From: Erythrobacter sp. AP23
Lineage (GTDB): Bacteria > Pseudomonadota > Alphaproteobacteria > Sphingomonadales > Sphingomonadaceae
Assembly (NCBI RefSeq): GCF_001542855.1
Contig: NZ_LNBY01000016.1
Location: forward strand, 1 to 64,000
Direction of reading: 5' to 3'
DNA: 64,000 nucleotides
The position numbers and the translations under genes were made by a program. How positions within the stretch are numbered: position 1 is the stretch's first letter; every line of letters starts with the position of its first letter. Positions 45,563-56,187 of the stretch are shown here, piece after piece. The notes beneath the pieces are model-generated. The model did no database searches. It was not told the DNA's origin and saw only the letters and a program-made list of their open reading frames with translations.

Positions 45563-46462
45563 TTACTCTGCCGGCGCGTAGACCCGCACCCAGTCGACCA
45601 GCATCTCGACCTCGCCTCGTTTGACTGCCTCGACCGTCTCGGCGGGAATACCGTTATAGGGTTCTTCGATCCGGTTGGTTTTGAACGGATAGGCCCCGCC
45701 CATGGCAAAGTTGAGGATCAGGTACTTCTCGTTGTCGAAGCGCCAGTCGCCGTAGTTTTCGACCATGGGACGAGTGACTCGATAGTGGACGTGGCCGTCG
45801 ATCAGGAAATCGATCTGCTCGTCCGTCCACTCGACGGCATAGGTGTGCCAGCCGGTCACATCGATCCCCTCGGGGAAGAAGAATTTGTTCACGATCGGCG
45901 TCTCGCCCGAATAGCCCGGGCCGTGCAGTGCCACGCCGATCCAGTCCTTCTCGCCGACATACTCCATAATGTCGATTTCGCCGGTGCCGGGCCAAGCGTC
46001 ATTGCCGAGCAGCCAGAATGCAGGCCATACGCCGACATTGTCGGGCATTTTGAGGCGTGCCTCGGCGCGGCCGTGCATGAAGTCGAATTTCCCACGGCTT
46101 TCGATCCGGCCCGATACGAAGGGGGCATTGCGCTCCGACTTGGGATCCGCACCCGGCTTGAACACCGGTCGCAGCACCAGCACGCCGCCCTCGGCCCCTT
46201 CGACGCCGGTCTGGAAGGCTATTGTCGACGGATCGTCGATATAGGCCTGCTGCTCATTGTTGACCCAGAAATCGGTGCCGATCACGATCCACTTGTCGCG
46301 ATCCAGCACCCCATCGTCGAACTCATCGGCGAACAGGAGGTCGCGCTCCGGCGCAAGCGCTTCGGCGAGCGCGGCTCCGGCATTGGCCGATTGCGCGTGT
46401 GCCGCCACGGGCATGGCGAATGCCAAGACCGCGGTGAAAGTGACTGCGACGGTACGTATCAT
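45563..46462 (-). CDS. Secreted glycoside hydrolase family 16 (beta-glucanase-like)
   Basis: A 299-residue exported enzyme (signal peptide ending AAHAQ). The GH16 catalytic motif is GEIDIMEYVGE (E-I-D-I-M-E, nucleophile and acid/base), preceded by WPAFWLLGNDAWPGT and followed by GWHTYAVEWTDEQIDFLIDG. The family includes laminarinases, agarases and carrageenases; the regular EIDIME form fits a beta-1,3-glucanase. A marine or algal glucan diet is a possible context. Confidence 0.87.
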   Translation of the reverse strand: MIRTVAVTFTAVLAFAMPVAAHAQSANAGAALAEALAPERDLLFADEFDDGVLDRDKWIVIGTDFWVNNEQQAYIDDPSTIAFQTGVEGAEGGVLVLRPVFKPGADPKSERNAPFVSGRIESRGKFDFMHGRAEARLKMPDNVGVWPAFWLLGNDAWPGTGEIDIMEYVGEKDWIGVALHGPGYSGETPIVNKFFFPEGIDVTGWHTYAVEWTDEQIDFLIDGHVHYRVTRPMVENYGDWRFDNEKYLILNFAMGGAYPFKTNRIEEPYNGIPAETVEAVKRGEVEMLVDWVRVYAPAE

Positions 46463-46644
46463 GGTACTCTCCCCAGTTCTGATAACGTTCTCATCGCATG
46501 CCTGCCGCCGTTTTTCCAGCCCATGGATACGATTTCAGCTGCGGGGCTGGCGCCCGCACGCAGGATCGGCGATAGCGCGCCTGCCTAGACATACCACGAC
46601 AACCGGGTCGCGAATCCGGTGCCAAAGTTATCGGAGACATGCCC

Positions 46645-48552
46645 ATGCGCCGCCTTGCCGCCCCGCTTGCCCTGCTGCTAGCCAGTACCGCCTGCACGAC
46701 GATGGAGGCCGCCCCGGCGGCGACCTCCGGTCCGGTGGCAGACCGCATGGTCTCGCCGATCCTGACCTCGCCCGAGGCGGTCGACAGCTCGACCCATGCT
46801 CAGCCGCAGGTCGCGCGGGTGACGCATGTGGCGCTCGACCTCGATCTCGATTTCGACGCCCGGCGGGTCGGCGGCGTGGCGGTGCTCGACGTGCTTGCCT
46901 CCCCGGGCGCGGACGAGATCGTGCTCGACAGCAACGGGCTCGAGATCGCGCGCATCACCGATGGGGCAGGCCGTGAGCTAGCGTATGAGCTCGGAGCGAT
47001 GGTCGAAGCTGGCGGAAAGGGTGCGCCGCTCACCGTGCAGCTCGATGGTGCGACAAGCTTGCGGATCGCATACCGTGCGCCCGCAGATGCCAGCGCGCTG
47101 CAATGGCTGAGTGCCGAACAAACAGCAGGCGGCGAGCATCCCTTCCTGTTCAGCCAGGGTCAGGCGATCCTCAACCGCACCTGGATCCCGACACAGGACA
47201 GCCCCGGCATCCGCCAGACCTGGGAAGCGCGGATCACCGCGCCCAAGCCGCTCGAGGTGGTGATGAGCGGCGTGCGTCGGGGCGAGCCGGAGGACCTTGG
47301 CAATGGTCGCCGCGCCTTCACCTTCGTGATGGACAAGCCCGTGCCGCCCTACCTCATCGCGATTGCCGCAGGCGATATCGAGTTCCGCGCAATCGGCCCG
47401 CGCACGGGCGTATGGGCGGAGCCTTCGGTGATCGACCGCGCGCATGCCGAGGTTGCCGATACCGAGGCCATGGTGGTCGAGGCCGAGAAGCTATACGGCG
47501 AGTATCGCTGGGGCCGCTACGACATGATCGTACTGCCTCCCGCCTTTCCCTACGGGGGCATGGAAAACCCGGTGATGACCTTCCTTACCCCGACTTTCGT
47601 CGCCGGCGACCGGTCGAACAATGGGCTTGTTGCGCATGAGTTGGCGCATAGCTGGTCGGGCAATCTGGTCACCAATGCCGTGTGGGGCGACAGCTGGCTC
47701 AACGAGGGCGTCACCACTTATTTCGAGAACCGGATCGTCGAGGCGGTCTACGGCAAGCAGCGCGCCGAGCAGGAGGCTGCACTGATGTACGCCAATATCC
47801 TCGAGACGCTGGCCGAAGTGGGCGCGGATGCACCCGGCACAGCGCTCAGCACCGACGGCGGCTACGAACTGGGCAGCGCGATCGCCTATGACAAGGGCGC
47901 GTTCTTCCTGCGCACGGTGGAAAATATCGTCGGCCGCGAGCGGTTCGATGCCTGGCTCCGCCAATGGTTCGACAATCACGCCTTCCAGCCCGCGACCAGC
48001 GAGATGTTCTACGAGGACATGATGGCCAATCTGGTGCGCGGCGCGGACGAGGCAGAGGCGCTGATGCTGCGCGAATGGATCTTCGAGCCGGGCCTGCCGG
48101 GCAATGTCGCCAGGCCCGATCCGGCAGCCTTCGCCGCGGTCGATGGAGCGGTCGAAGCCTACAAGGCGAACGGTGCGATCCCTGCCGCCTATGCCGGCTG
48201 GACCGCAGCGGAGCAGATGCGGTTCCTCGACAACCTCCCCGCCGAACTGTCCGCCGGGCAGCTCGCCGCGCTCGACACTGCACTAGGCCTGTCGAGAACC
48301 GGGAATAACGAGATCCTGTTCCTGTGGCTCGAGATGGCGTTGGAGAACCGCTACGAGCCCGCCGTGCCGCAGGTCGAGAGCTTCCTCGCCGAAGTCGGCC
48401 GTGCGAAATTCGTCCGTCCGCTGTTTGCGGTGCTGTGGAACGAGGGCGAATGGGGCCGCCCGATCGCCACGCGTATCTATGCCGAAACCCGCAGCGGCTA
48501 TCACGCCGTGACGCGCGCCGGCGTCGACCGCGTGCTTGGCCGGACGGACTAG
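46645..48552 (+). CDS. M1-family metallopeptidase, lipoprotein
   Basis: A 635-residue aminopeptidase N-like protein with a lipobox (LLLASTAC, residue about 17). The exopeptidase motif is FPYGGMENPVMTF, the zinc site HELAHSW with the third ligand Glu in WLNEGVTTYFE. The C-terminal helical domain is shorter than in E. coli PepN, closer to the leukotriene-A4-hydrolase type. ATG at 46645 is preferred to one two codons earlier because GGAG is then 8 bases away. Confidence 0.88.
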   Translation: MRRLAAPLALLLASTACTTMEAAPAATSGPVADRMVSPILTSPEAVDSSTHAQPQVARVTHVALDLDLDFDARRVGGVAVLDVLASPGADEIVLDSNGLEIARITDGAGRELAYELGAMVEAGGKGAPLTVQLDGATSLRIAYRAPADASALQWLSAEQTAGGEHPFLFSQGQAILNRTWIPTQDSPGIRQTWEARITAPKPLEVVMSGVRRGEPEDLGNGRRAFTFVMDKPVPPYLIAIAAGDIEFRAIGPRTGVWAEPSVIDRAHAEVADTEAMVVEAEKLYGEYRWGRYDMIVLPPAFPYGGMENPVMTFLTPTFVAGDRSNNGLVAHELAHSWSGNLVTNAVWGDSWLNEGVTTYFENRIVEAVYGKQRAEQEAALMYANILETLAEVGADAPGTALSTDGGYELGSAIAYDKGAFFLRTVENIVGRERFDAWLRQWFDNHAFQPATSEMFYEDMMANLVRGADEAEALMLREWIFEPGLPGNVARPDPAAFAAVDGAVEAYKANGAIPAAYAGWTAAEQMRFLDNLPAELSAGQLAALDTALGLSRTGNNEILFLWLEMALENRYEPAVPQVESFLAEVGRAKFVRPLFAVLWNEGEWGRPIATRIYAETRSGYHAVTRAGVDRVLGRTD

Positions 48553-48553
48553 G

Positions 48554-49939
<1,386 letters not shown>

Positions 49940-50066
49940 CGTCTGCCTCCGTGCCGGAATGATGGATCACAGACCTATGATCGGCTGCCATCGATGGCCA
50001 CCGGTCATTTGCCCTGCTCGCAATTTCAGCCTGTTCATGGCTCTCATGCGCACCTATCTCCTAGGT

Positions 50067-52157
50067 ATGCTGCGCCAGTACGAACTCGTAGAACGGGTCA
50101 AGGAATACGACCCCGATGCCGACGAGGCGATGCTGAACCGCGCCTATGTCTATACCGTTCAGAAGCACGGCACGCAGACGCGCGCGAGCGGGGACCCGTA
50201 TTTCAGCCATCCGGTCGAGGTCGCGGGCCTGATGACCGATCTGAAGCTCGACCAGGAGACCATCGCCACCGCGCTGCTCCACGACACGGTCGAGGATACG
50301 CTGGCAACGATCGAGGATATCGAGGAGCATTTCGGGACCGACGTCGCGCGGCTGGTCGACGGGGTGACCAAGCTTTCCAAGATCGAGCAGATGCCCGAGA
50401 ACGAACGCGCGGCGGAGAACCTGCGCAAGTTCCTGCTCGCCATGAGCGAGGACATCCGCGTGCTGCTCGTCAAGCTTGGCGACCGGCTCCACAACATGCG
50501 CACGCTGCACTTCATCAAGAGCGAAGAAAAGCGCCGGCGTATCGCGCGCGAGACGATGGATATCTACGCCCCGCTCGCCGAGCGGATCGGCATGTACGAA
50601 TATATGCGCGAGATGCAGATGCTCGCTTTCGAGCAGCTCGAGCCCGAAGCATTCGAGACCATAACCCAGCGGCTCGAGCAGATCCGCAGCGAGGACGGCG
50701 GCCAGGTCGATGCGATCGCGCTCGACATGAAGCATGCGCTCGCCGAGGCGGGCATCACCACCGAAGTCTCGGGCCGAGAGAAGCACCCCTATTCGATCTG
50801 GCGCAAGATGGCCGAGCGGCACGTCTCGTTCGAACAGGTGACCGACATCATGGCCTTTCGCATCATCTGCGAGGATGTCGCCGACTGCTATCGCGCACTC
50901 GGCGTGCTGCACACGACGTGGCAATTCCTGCCGGGCAAGTTCAAGGACTACATCTCGACGCCGAAGAACAACGGTTATCGCTCGCTCCACACCTCGCTGA
51001 TCTACGGCAAGTCGATGCGCGTCGAGGTGCAGATCCGCACCCGCGAAATGCATCGCCTGAACGAATTCGGCCTCGCTGCGCATTGGGCCTACAAGCAGCA
51101 GGACCGGCCCGACGGGCAGGTCGGGTGGCTGCGCGATCTGATCGAGATCGTCGATGCCAGCCACGATCCCGACGAACTGCTCGAACACACGCGTCTGGCG
51201 ATTTACCAGGATCGCATCTTCGCCTTCACGCCCAAGGGCGCGCTGTTCCAGCTGCCCAAGGGGGCGACGCCGGTCGATTTCGCATTCGCCGTGCACACCG
51301 ATCTCGGCGCGCAGACCGTGGGGGCGAAGATCAACGGGCGGCACATGCCCCTGCGCACGCAGCTCAACAATGGCGACGTGGTCGAGATCATCAAGAGCAA
51401 CAATGCCGACCCGCAGATGAGCTGGTTGGGTTTCGTCGTGACCGGCAAGGCGCGCGCTTCGATCCGCCGCGCCGTACGTCTCAAGGAACGCGCCGAAATA
51501 GCCGAAATCGGTCGCAAGCTGTTCGACGAGATCGCGCTGCGGGTGCCCGCCAAGATCGGCAAGAAGGCCCTGCGCGAAGCCCTCAAGCGGCTCGAGATGG
51601 AAGAGGACGAAGACCTCTATTACGCCATCGGTGCCGCCAAGATTCCCGACCGCGAGGTGATGGAGGCGCTTGTACCCGGCTGCACGGCCGAGCTGGAAGA
51701 GGATTTCGACTGGTCGCGCAGCGGTAAGGCGCTTTCCATTCGCGGGTTGACGCCGGGTGTGGGATTCCAGCTTGCCGAGTGTTGCCACCCGGTCCCGGGC
51801 GACCGCATCGTGGGCCTGCGCAAGCCGAATGAGCGGGTCGAGGTGCACACGATCGACTGCAGCCGGCTCGCCAGCGGGATCGATACCGACTGGATGGACC
51901 TGTCATGGGGCAAGCGTTCGCGCGGGGCAGTGGGCCGCTTGCGTGTGACGCTCTATGATCGGCCTGGCACGCTGGCCGAAATGGCGGGCATCTTCGCGCA
52001 GAACCACGTCAATGTGAAAAGTCTCGACCAGACGCAGCTCGATCATCCCTTCACCACTTACGAAATCGATCTCGAGGTGCAGGACGTGCCCCATCTGACG
52101 CGGATACTCAGCGCGCTGCGGGCGAGCGACTCCGTGGCGCAAGCAGAACGCGTATGA
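50067..52157 (+). CDS. Bifunctional (p)ppGpp synthetase/hydrolase (Rel/SpoT homologue)
   Basis: A 696-residue RSH protein that sets the alarmone level. Order of domains: HD hydrolase (YFSHPVEVAGLMTDLK, LLHDTVEDTLATIED, GDRLHNMRTL), synthetase (GREKHPYSIWRKM, MAFRIICEDVADCYRALG, PKNNGYRSLHTSLI), TGS (FAFTPKGALFQLPKGATPVDFAFAVH) and C-terminal ACT (LRVTLYDRPGTLAEMAGIFA). The HD motif is intact, so hydrolysis is expected, as for the single Rsh of alphaproteobacteria. ATG at 50067 gives the usual N-terminus. Confidence 0.94.
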   Translation: MLRQYELVERVKEYDPDADEAMLNRAYVYTVQKHGTQTRASGDPYFSHPVEVAGLMTDLKLDQETIATALLHDTVEDTLATIEDIEEHFGTDVARLVDGVTKLSKIEQMPENERAAENLRKFLLAMSEDIRVLLVKLGDRLHNMRTLHFIKSEEKRRRIARETMDIYAPLAERIGMYEYMREMQMLAFEQLEPEAFETITQRLEQIRSEDGGQVDAIALDMKHALAEAGITTEVSGREKHPYSIWRKMAERHVSFEQVTDIMAFRIICEDVADCYRALGVLHTTWQFLPGKFKDYISTPKNNGYRSLHTSLIYGKSMRVEVQIRTREMHRLNEFGLAAHWAYKQQDRPDGQVGWLRDLIEIVDASHDPDELLEHTRLAIYQDRIFAFTPKGALFQLPKGATPVDFAFAVHTDLGAQTVGAKINGRHMPLRTQLNNGDVVEIIKSNNADPQMSWLGFVVTGKARASIRRAVRLKERAEIAEIGRKLFDEIALRVPAKIGKKALREALKRLEMEEDEDLYYAIGAAKIPDREVMEALVPGCTAELEEDFDWSRSGKALSIRGLTPGVGFQLAECCHPVPGDRIVGLRKPNERVEVHTIDCSRLASGIDTDWMDLSWGKRSRGAVGRLRVTLYDRPGTLAEMAGIFAQNHVNVKSLDQTQLDHPFTTYEIDLEVQDVPHLTRILSALRASDSVAQAERV

Positions 52158-52519
52158 GCGCAGTTACCGGCATCGACCATGTCCAGCTCGCCATGCCGCA
52201 TGGCGGAGAGCCGCATGCGCGACGCTTCTGGGTCGACCTCATGGGGCTGGAGGAAGTGGCCAAGCCCGCACACCTCGCGGTCAATGGCGGATGCTGGTTC
52301 GCAGGCGAGGAGATTGCGATCCATTGCGGGGTGGAGGATGCCTTCCTGCCCGCGCGCCGCGCGCATCCCGCGCTGCTGGTAAACGATCTGGCCAAGCTGG
52401 TCGCGCGGCTCGGCAAGGCGGGCATCCGCTTCAAGCCGGGCAAGGATCTGGAAGGCTATGTGCGCGGCGATATCGCCGATCCCTTCGGCAATCGCATAGA
52501 GCTGATGCAGAAAGTCTAG
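52154..52519 (+). CDS. VOC (glyoxalase-fold) protein
   Basis: A 121-residue single-chain member of the vicinal oxygen chelate superfamily: GIDHVQLAMPHG with the metal His, RRFWVDLMGLEEVAK, and the closing YVRGDIADPFGNRIELMQ with the metal Glu. Glyoxalase I, dioxygenase or resistance activities are possible; none can be chosen. The ATG overlaps the rsh stop (ATGA), so it is translated with it; the 3' end overlaps the convergent DUF1905 gene by 4 bases. Confidence 0.82.
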   Translation: MSAVTGIDHVQLAMPHGGEPHARRFWVDLMGLEEVAKPAHLAVNGGCWFAGEEIAIHCGVEDAFLPARRAHPALLVNDLAKLVARLGKAGIRFKPGKDLEGYVRGDIADPFGNRIELMQKV

Positions 52520-52830
52520 AGCAGCTCGAGCGTCAACTCGGCTGCGTCACCCGCGGCCAAGTCTTCCGCCTTCAGCACCTTCTTTCCCACCAGCAGCCAC
52601 CATTCGCCGGTTTTCGAGGGAAAGACCGACGTCTTCCATCGCGTCCCACCGATCTCTGCCACGACCTTGACCGATCCGAAGCCGCGACGCCCGCCCATCT
52701 CGAGCCGCCGCAGCCGCTCGTGCACGGTGATTTCCTCGGCGCAGGCGCCGTCGATGGTTAGCAGATGGTAGGTCGCCTGCTCACCCTGCCAGCGAGTGAT
52801 CTCGCCACGCCAGGCAAGCGTCTCGGTCAA
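52516..52830 (-). CDS. DUF1905 domain protein
   Basis: A 104-residue protein whose whole length matches the DUF1905 pattern: RGEITRWQGEQATYHLLTID, RRGFGSVKVVAEIGGTRWKTSVFPSKTGEWWLLVGKKV (split here only in reading), and a C-terminal acidic strand. Function unknown. It starts with TTG, overlapping the stop of the cyclophilin-like gene (TTGA), so the two form an operon. Confidence 0.8.
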   Translation of the reverse strand: MTETLAWRGEITRWQGEQATYHLLTIDGACAEEITVHERLRRLEMGGRRGFGSVKVVAEIGGTRWKTSVFPSKTGEWWLLVGKKVLKAEDLAAGDAAELTLELL

Positions 52831-53873
52831 TCAAGGATCCGCCGCACGGGAACCGGAATGTTGCAGATGTCGGCTCCGCCGGCGGGCACGTTGAAGAAGG
52901 GGTCGCGCCGGTTCGCTCGGGCATCGGCATAGCGGGCGAAACTCGCGCTATCGGTGGAAAGGAACTCGAAGGCCGGGCGCTCGCCTTGGGGAAGGTCGCT
53001 GGCGACGCACACCGACAGAATCGGCACGCGCTTGCTCTCATCCTCGTAGAAGCCGAGCTGACCCTTGCCGCGCGGCAGGCTGGAGAGGTGCTCCATTCCT
53101 TCTACGATCCGCCCGACGAGCGCGATATTGCGGTCGAGATGGCGCGGTGCGTGGCCGATCACAGTGTAAAGCTCGGCCCCCGTACCCGCATCGGGTGACA
53201 GGTTCCGGCCTACGCCGACCATGCCATAGCAATGGATCGGCCAGACGGTCGCGGGCTCGCCTTCCTCGTCCGAACCGATGTTCGAGGCGAGCGGCCAGCC
53301 CTGGTAAAACAGCGATAGCTGCGCGTAAGCATCGACGAGCCCGTTGGCGAGGATCACCGCCGCGGTCCGGTCATCGGACGCGATGTAGCTGTCTGCTTCG
53401 AGCGCGAGATCGCGTTCGGAATCGGTCAACAATGTCGAGAGGCTGATGGCGTCGCCGGAAACCGCATAGTCCTCCTCGGTCGTGGCGACGAGTGCTGCGG
53501 GAAGCGCCTTGGGCCGGCCCGAGCTCTCCGGGTTGTCGTAATTCGCATCGCCCCACTGGACGACGTAATTGTCCTGCACGCGGTTGACGGTGATGTCGTC
53601 GAACCAGCCCGAACGCGCAAAGGTGCGGATGTTCTTGACCCAGTTTTGGCCGAAAGGCGCGGGCATCAACTGGATCAGCACCTCGCGCTCGGCCCCATCG
53701 GCAGCCGGCGCGAGCGTCATGACCAGAAGGTCTTCTGGCGCAATTGCCACCCATTCCTCCGTTACCGCCTCGGCGACGATCTGGTTGGGCGAAGGATGAG
53801 GCGCCGCCTCCTGCGCGCTGGCAGGTGAGGCAAGCGCGATCAGCGCGGCGAGCGAAATCAGTGGCTTCGTCAT
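52827..53873 (-). CDS. Secreted cyclophilin-type peptidyl-prolyl isomerase
   Basis: A 348-residue exported protein (signal peptide MTKPLISLAALIALASPASA). The cyclophilin core is divergent: ITVNRVQDNYVVQWGD replaces the classic FHRV...FQGGD, keeping the catalytic Arg, and VGVGRNLSPDAGTGAELYTVIG and NIALVGRIVEGMEHLSSL complete the fold. A 60-70-residue insertion separates these blocks. It should act on periplasmic clients. A terminator-like hairpin sits in its leader (53898-53946). Confidence 0.8.
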   Translation of the reverse strand: MTKPLISLAALIALASPASAQEAAPHPSPNQIVAEAVTEEWVAIAPEDLLVMTLAPAADGAEREVLIQLMPAPFGQNWVKNIRTFARSGWFDDITVNRVQDNYVVQWGDANYDNPESSGRPKALPAALVATTEEDYAVSGDAISLSTLLTDSERDLALEADSYIASDDRTAAVILANGLVDAYAQLSLFYQGWPLASNIGSDEEGEPATVWPIHCYGMVGVGRNLSPDAGTGAELYTVIGHAPRHLDRNIALVGRIVEGMEHLSSLPRGKGQLGFYEDESKRVPILSVCVASDLPQGERPAFEFLSTDSASFARYADARANRRDPFFNVPAGGADICNIPVPVRRILD

Positions 53874-54019
53874 GTATGGAGAGGTGCCACTGCGCGCGGA
53901 AAAACAAAAGCCCCCTCTCGCGCATTGTAGGGGCGAAAGGGGGCTTCGAGACGGTGTTCGCAGGGTATGCCTGATCCGCGCAGCACCGCCACTGGCCGCT
54001 TGTAACACGAAAAACGCAT
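53870..54019 (-). CDS. Possible 49-aa leader peptide upstream of the cyclophilin gene
   Basis: A reading frame begins MRFSCYKRPVAVLRG, has GGAG nine bases before its ATG and ends with a TGA that overlaps the cyclophilin ATG (ATGA). The terminator-like hairpin lies inside it, so its translation would disrupt the hairpin. The Arg/Pro-rich composition is not a known family and the frame may be chance; listed because of the exact overlap and the ribosome site. Confidence 0.3.
   Translation of the reverse strand: MRFSCYKRPVAVLRGSGIPCEHRLEAPFRPYNAREGAFVFPRAVAPLHT
53898..53946 (-). terminator. Terminator-like hairpin in the leader of the cyclophilin gene
   Basis: Stem AAGCCCCCT-TCGC (53908-53921, one mismatch) pairs with GCGA-AGGGGGCTT (53933-53946). 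Read on the minus strand it runs into CTTTTGTTTTTCC, a good intrinsic terminator, only 25-35 bases before the cyclophilin start and with no minus-strand gene upstream for over a kilobase. It looks like an attenuator of this gene. Confidence 0.6.
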
Positions 54020-54181
54020 TTTGGAATATCTCCGTTCCGCTTCGGCTTGCGAAACCCACCGGTCGCCGCTAGACGCGCGCCTTCTTGTTTGCGCGGTCGC
54101 TTTTGCTGCTTGAGCGCGAAGGCCAATCCGGCGGCCTTCGGCCTTACGTAGCGCAAGATGCGGTAAGCCAAACAAGAATGC

Positions 54182-54272
54182 GGAGCAGTGGCCGAGTGGT
54201 CGAAGGCGCACGCCTGGAAAGTGTGTATACGGTAACCCCGTATCGAGGGTTCGAATCCCTCCTGCTCCGCCA
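54182..54272 (+). tRNA. tRNA-Ser (GGA)
   Basis: A 91-nt class II tRNA: acceptor GGAGCAG / CTGCTCC, discriminator G and encoded CCA, anticodon loop CTGGAAA (anticodon GGA), a long variable arm (TATACGG / CCGTATC) and a T-arm with GGTTCGAATCC. It borders a decayed insertion sequence, a common arrangement for tRNA genes. Confidence 0.95.
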
Positions 54273-54479
54273 CCTAGTCTTATTTTCTCCATTTTCCTGA
54301 GAATTGGCCCCACAGAATGGCGCAGTTCTGCGGGTTTTGTGGCGTAAGATGGTAGCGCGGAGGGCCCTGCTATGGCCATGCTCCCTCGCGAGTATGGAGA
54401 TTTTATCCCTGGATGATCGGTGAGTGCCCTTTCAGAGCAAATGCACCTGCTGGTAAGGAGTGAGCGGGCAGAGCGGTGA

Positions 54480-55253
54480 AATGCCTTGCAAGAAGAAGCC
54501 AGCCAGCCCGTTCCGCTACTTCAACTCCTCGCCCGAGGTGATCCGCTTGGTGGTGATGATGTATGTGCGGTTTCCGCTGTCCTTGCGGAACGTGGAAGAT
54601 TTGCTGGCCGAGCGCGGGATCGACATCTGCCACGAAACCGTACGCCACTGGTGGAACAGGTTCGGCCCGCTCTTTGCAGGTGATATCAGGAGGCAAAGGG
54701 TCAGCCGCATGCGCGGCTTCAGGCAGTGGCGCTGGCACCTCGACGAGATGTACGCGAAGATCAACGGCGAGATGCATTACCTCTGGCGCGCGGTCGACCA
54801 GGAGGGCGAGATCCTCGAAAGCTACATCACTAAGACCCGCGACAAGAACGCAGCTTTGCGCTTCATGAAGAAGGCATTGAAACGGCATGGTTCGCCCGAG
54901 GCGATCACCACAGATGGTCTGCGCTCCTACAAGGCGGCGATGTGACCGAGCTCGGCATTCAGGAGAAGTAGGAGGTCGGACGCTGGGTCAACAACCAGGT
55001 GGAGAACAGCCACCTCTCGTTCCGACGACGAGAGCGATCGATGCAGCGGTTCAAGCGAATGAAGAGCTTACAAAAGTTCGCTTCGGTTCACGCCAACGTC
55101 CACAACCACTTCAACCTCGAACGCCACCTCGTCGATAGACAGACCTACAAGACCCACCGCTCGGCCGCATTGGCCGGGTGGCAATCGCACGGCCTGACCA
55201 AACGCGGACAGGGGACAGCTACGTCGATCGGAGACGAGTTGCGATTAGACTGA
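54480..55253 (+). pseudogene. IS6-family transposase, frameshifted and with a nonsense codon
   Basis: The 5' part reads as an IS6/IS26-type DDE transposase (PFRYFNSSPEVIRLVVMMYVR, CHETVRHWWNRFGP, the first Asp in WHLDEMYAKING, the second in ITTDGLRSY) until TGA at 54943. Similarity resumes in another frame (TELGIQEK, then TAG at 54969, then EVGRWVNNQVENSHLSFRRR with the catalytic Glu, and QKFASVHANVHNHF). One base lost plus one stop means no active enzyme. Terminal inverted repeats were not found. The element lies 0.2 kb after tRNA-Ser. Confidence 0.85.
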
Positions 55254-55348
55254 CAGCACCGTTCCCCCCGATATCGCTCTCGGCGTAGTCGCTTCGGATC
55301 AGCGGATCGCTCGAACAACATCCTGATCTTACAATGTTAGTTCGATTT

Positions 55349-55759
55349 TTAAACCAGCGGGTTTTCGCCGCTCATATAGACATAGACTTCCTGGAACTTC
55401 GCGCCGTCCGGACCCGGTCGCACGCGCCAGAAATTGGTGTTGAACAGCCGTGTCACCGAGCCATCCTCGGCGGTCAGCACGGCTTCGAAGCTGGCGGCGA
55501 TGCGGCCGTTCTTCTCGTCCACCGTGCAGGTGAAATCCTTGTGTACGATGGTTTCGTAAGCGGCGAAGAAATCCTCGAACATGCGGCGGATTTCGGCCTT
55601 GCCCGCATGACGGGTCCAAGCGGTCTGGACGCAGAACAATGCCTCGTCGTGGAAGCAGTCGAGCGTCGCAGCCATGTTCTTGGCATCGACGTTTCCGAAA
55701 TAGGTCCGCGTCGCCAGTTCGATCAGCTCGGCGCGCGAGAGGACGGGTTCGTACTGCAT
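55349..55759 (-). CDS. NTF2-like (SnoaL-like) protein, second copy
   Basis: A 136-residue cone-shaped NTF2-fold protein (LIELATRTYFGNVDAKNMAATLDCFHDEALF, FEDFFAAYETIVHKDF, and the end FQEVYVYMSGENPL). It shares this C-terminal motif and overall plan with the gene just upstream, so the two are tandem paralogues. The fold serves small isomerases, hydratases and ring-hydroxylating dioxygenase small subunits; no activity can be assigned. Start overlaps the stop of its paralogue (TGATG). Confidence 0.78.
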   Translation of the reverse strand: MQYEPVLSRAELIELATRTYFGNVDAKNMAATLDCFHDEALFCVQTAWTRHAGKAEIRRMFEDFFAAYETIVHKDFTCTVDEKNGRIAASFEAVLTAEDGSVTRLFNTNFWRVRPGPDGAKFQEVYVYMSGENPLV

Positions 55760-56187
55760 CAGGCGTCCCCTTCCTTGAGCAGGTTGTCGCCGCTCATATA
55801 GACATAGACGCGGTGGAACTTGTCGCCCTTGAGGTAGAAGCGGTTGCAGTTCTCGTAGCGCAGCTCTTCGCCGCCTTCCGGCGTGATGAGGACGGTGAAT
55901 TGCGAGCAGATCGTGTTGGTGTCGGGGTCCGCGGTGTGGACGAAATTGCCGTGCCAGATCGAGGAAAAATCGGAGAACAGCTTGTCGAACATCGCGCGGA
56001 TTGCGCCGATCCCGTCATGCACCGTCTTCGAGGTCGCCTCGGTCAGCACCGCGTCCTCGGTGAAGCAGTCGAGCACCTTGTCGAGCTGCTTGTTGTCGAC
56101 CCCGTCGAAATAGCGCTTGGTGACGATATCGACGTAATAGGGATAGGGCAGCGCCTGCTGCCCCTCACCGCCCTCGCTCCAGCTCAT
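55759..56187 (-). CDS. NTF2-like (SnoaL-like) protein, first copy
   Basis: A 142-residue NTF2-fold protein (VDIVTKRYFDGVDNKQLDKVLDCFTEDAVLTEA, FDKLFSDFSSIWHGNF, FHRVYVYMSGDNLL). The ATG at 56187 overlaps the stop of the racemase-like gene by ATGA; an ATG two codons earlier is possible but abuts the ribosome site. Tight coupling to the racemase-like gene and to its paralogue suggests three subunits or steps of one pathway. Confidence 0.78.
   Translation of the reverse strand: MSWSEGGEGQQALPYPYYVDIVTKRYFDGVDNKQLDKVLDCFTEDAVLTEATSKTVHDGIGAIRAMFDKLFSDFSSIWHGNFVHTADPDTNTICSQFTVLITPEGGEELRYENCNRFYLKGDKFHRVYVYMSGDNLLKEGDA

Noticed and set aside
54310..54342. Imperfect hairpin after tRNA-Ser as terminator or insertion-sequence end
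   Set aside because: CCACA/TGTGG and CGCAG/CTGCG pair, but there is no T-run and no matching inverted copy near 55250-55330, so neither role is supported.
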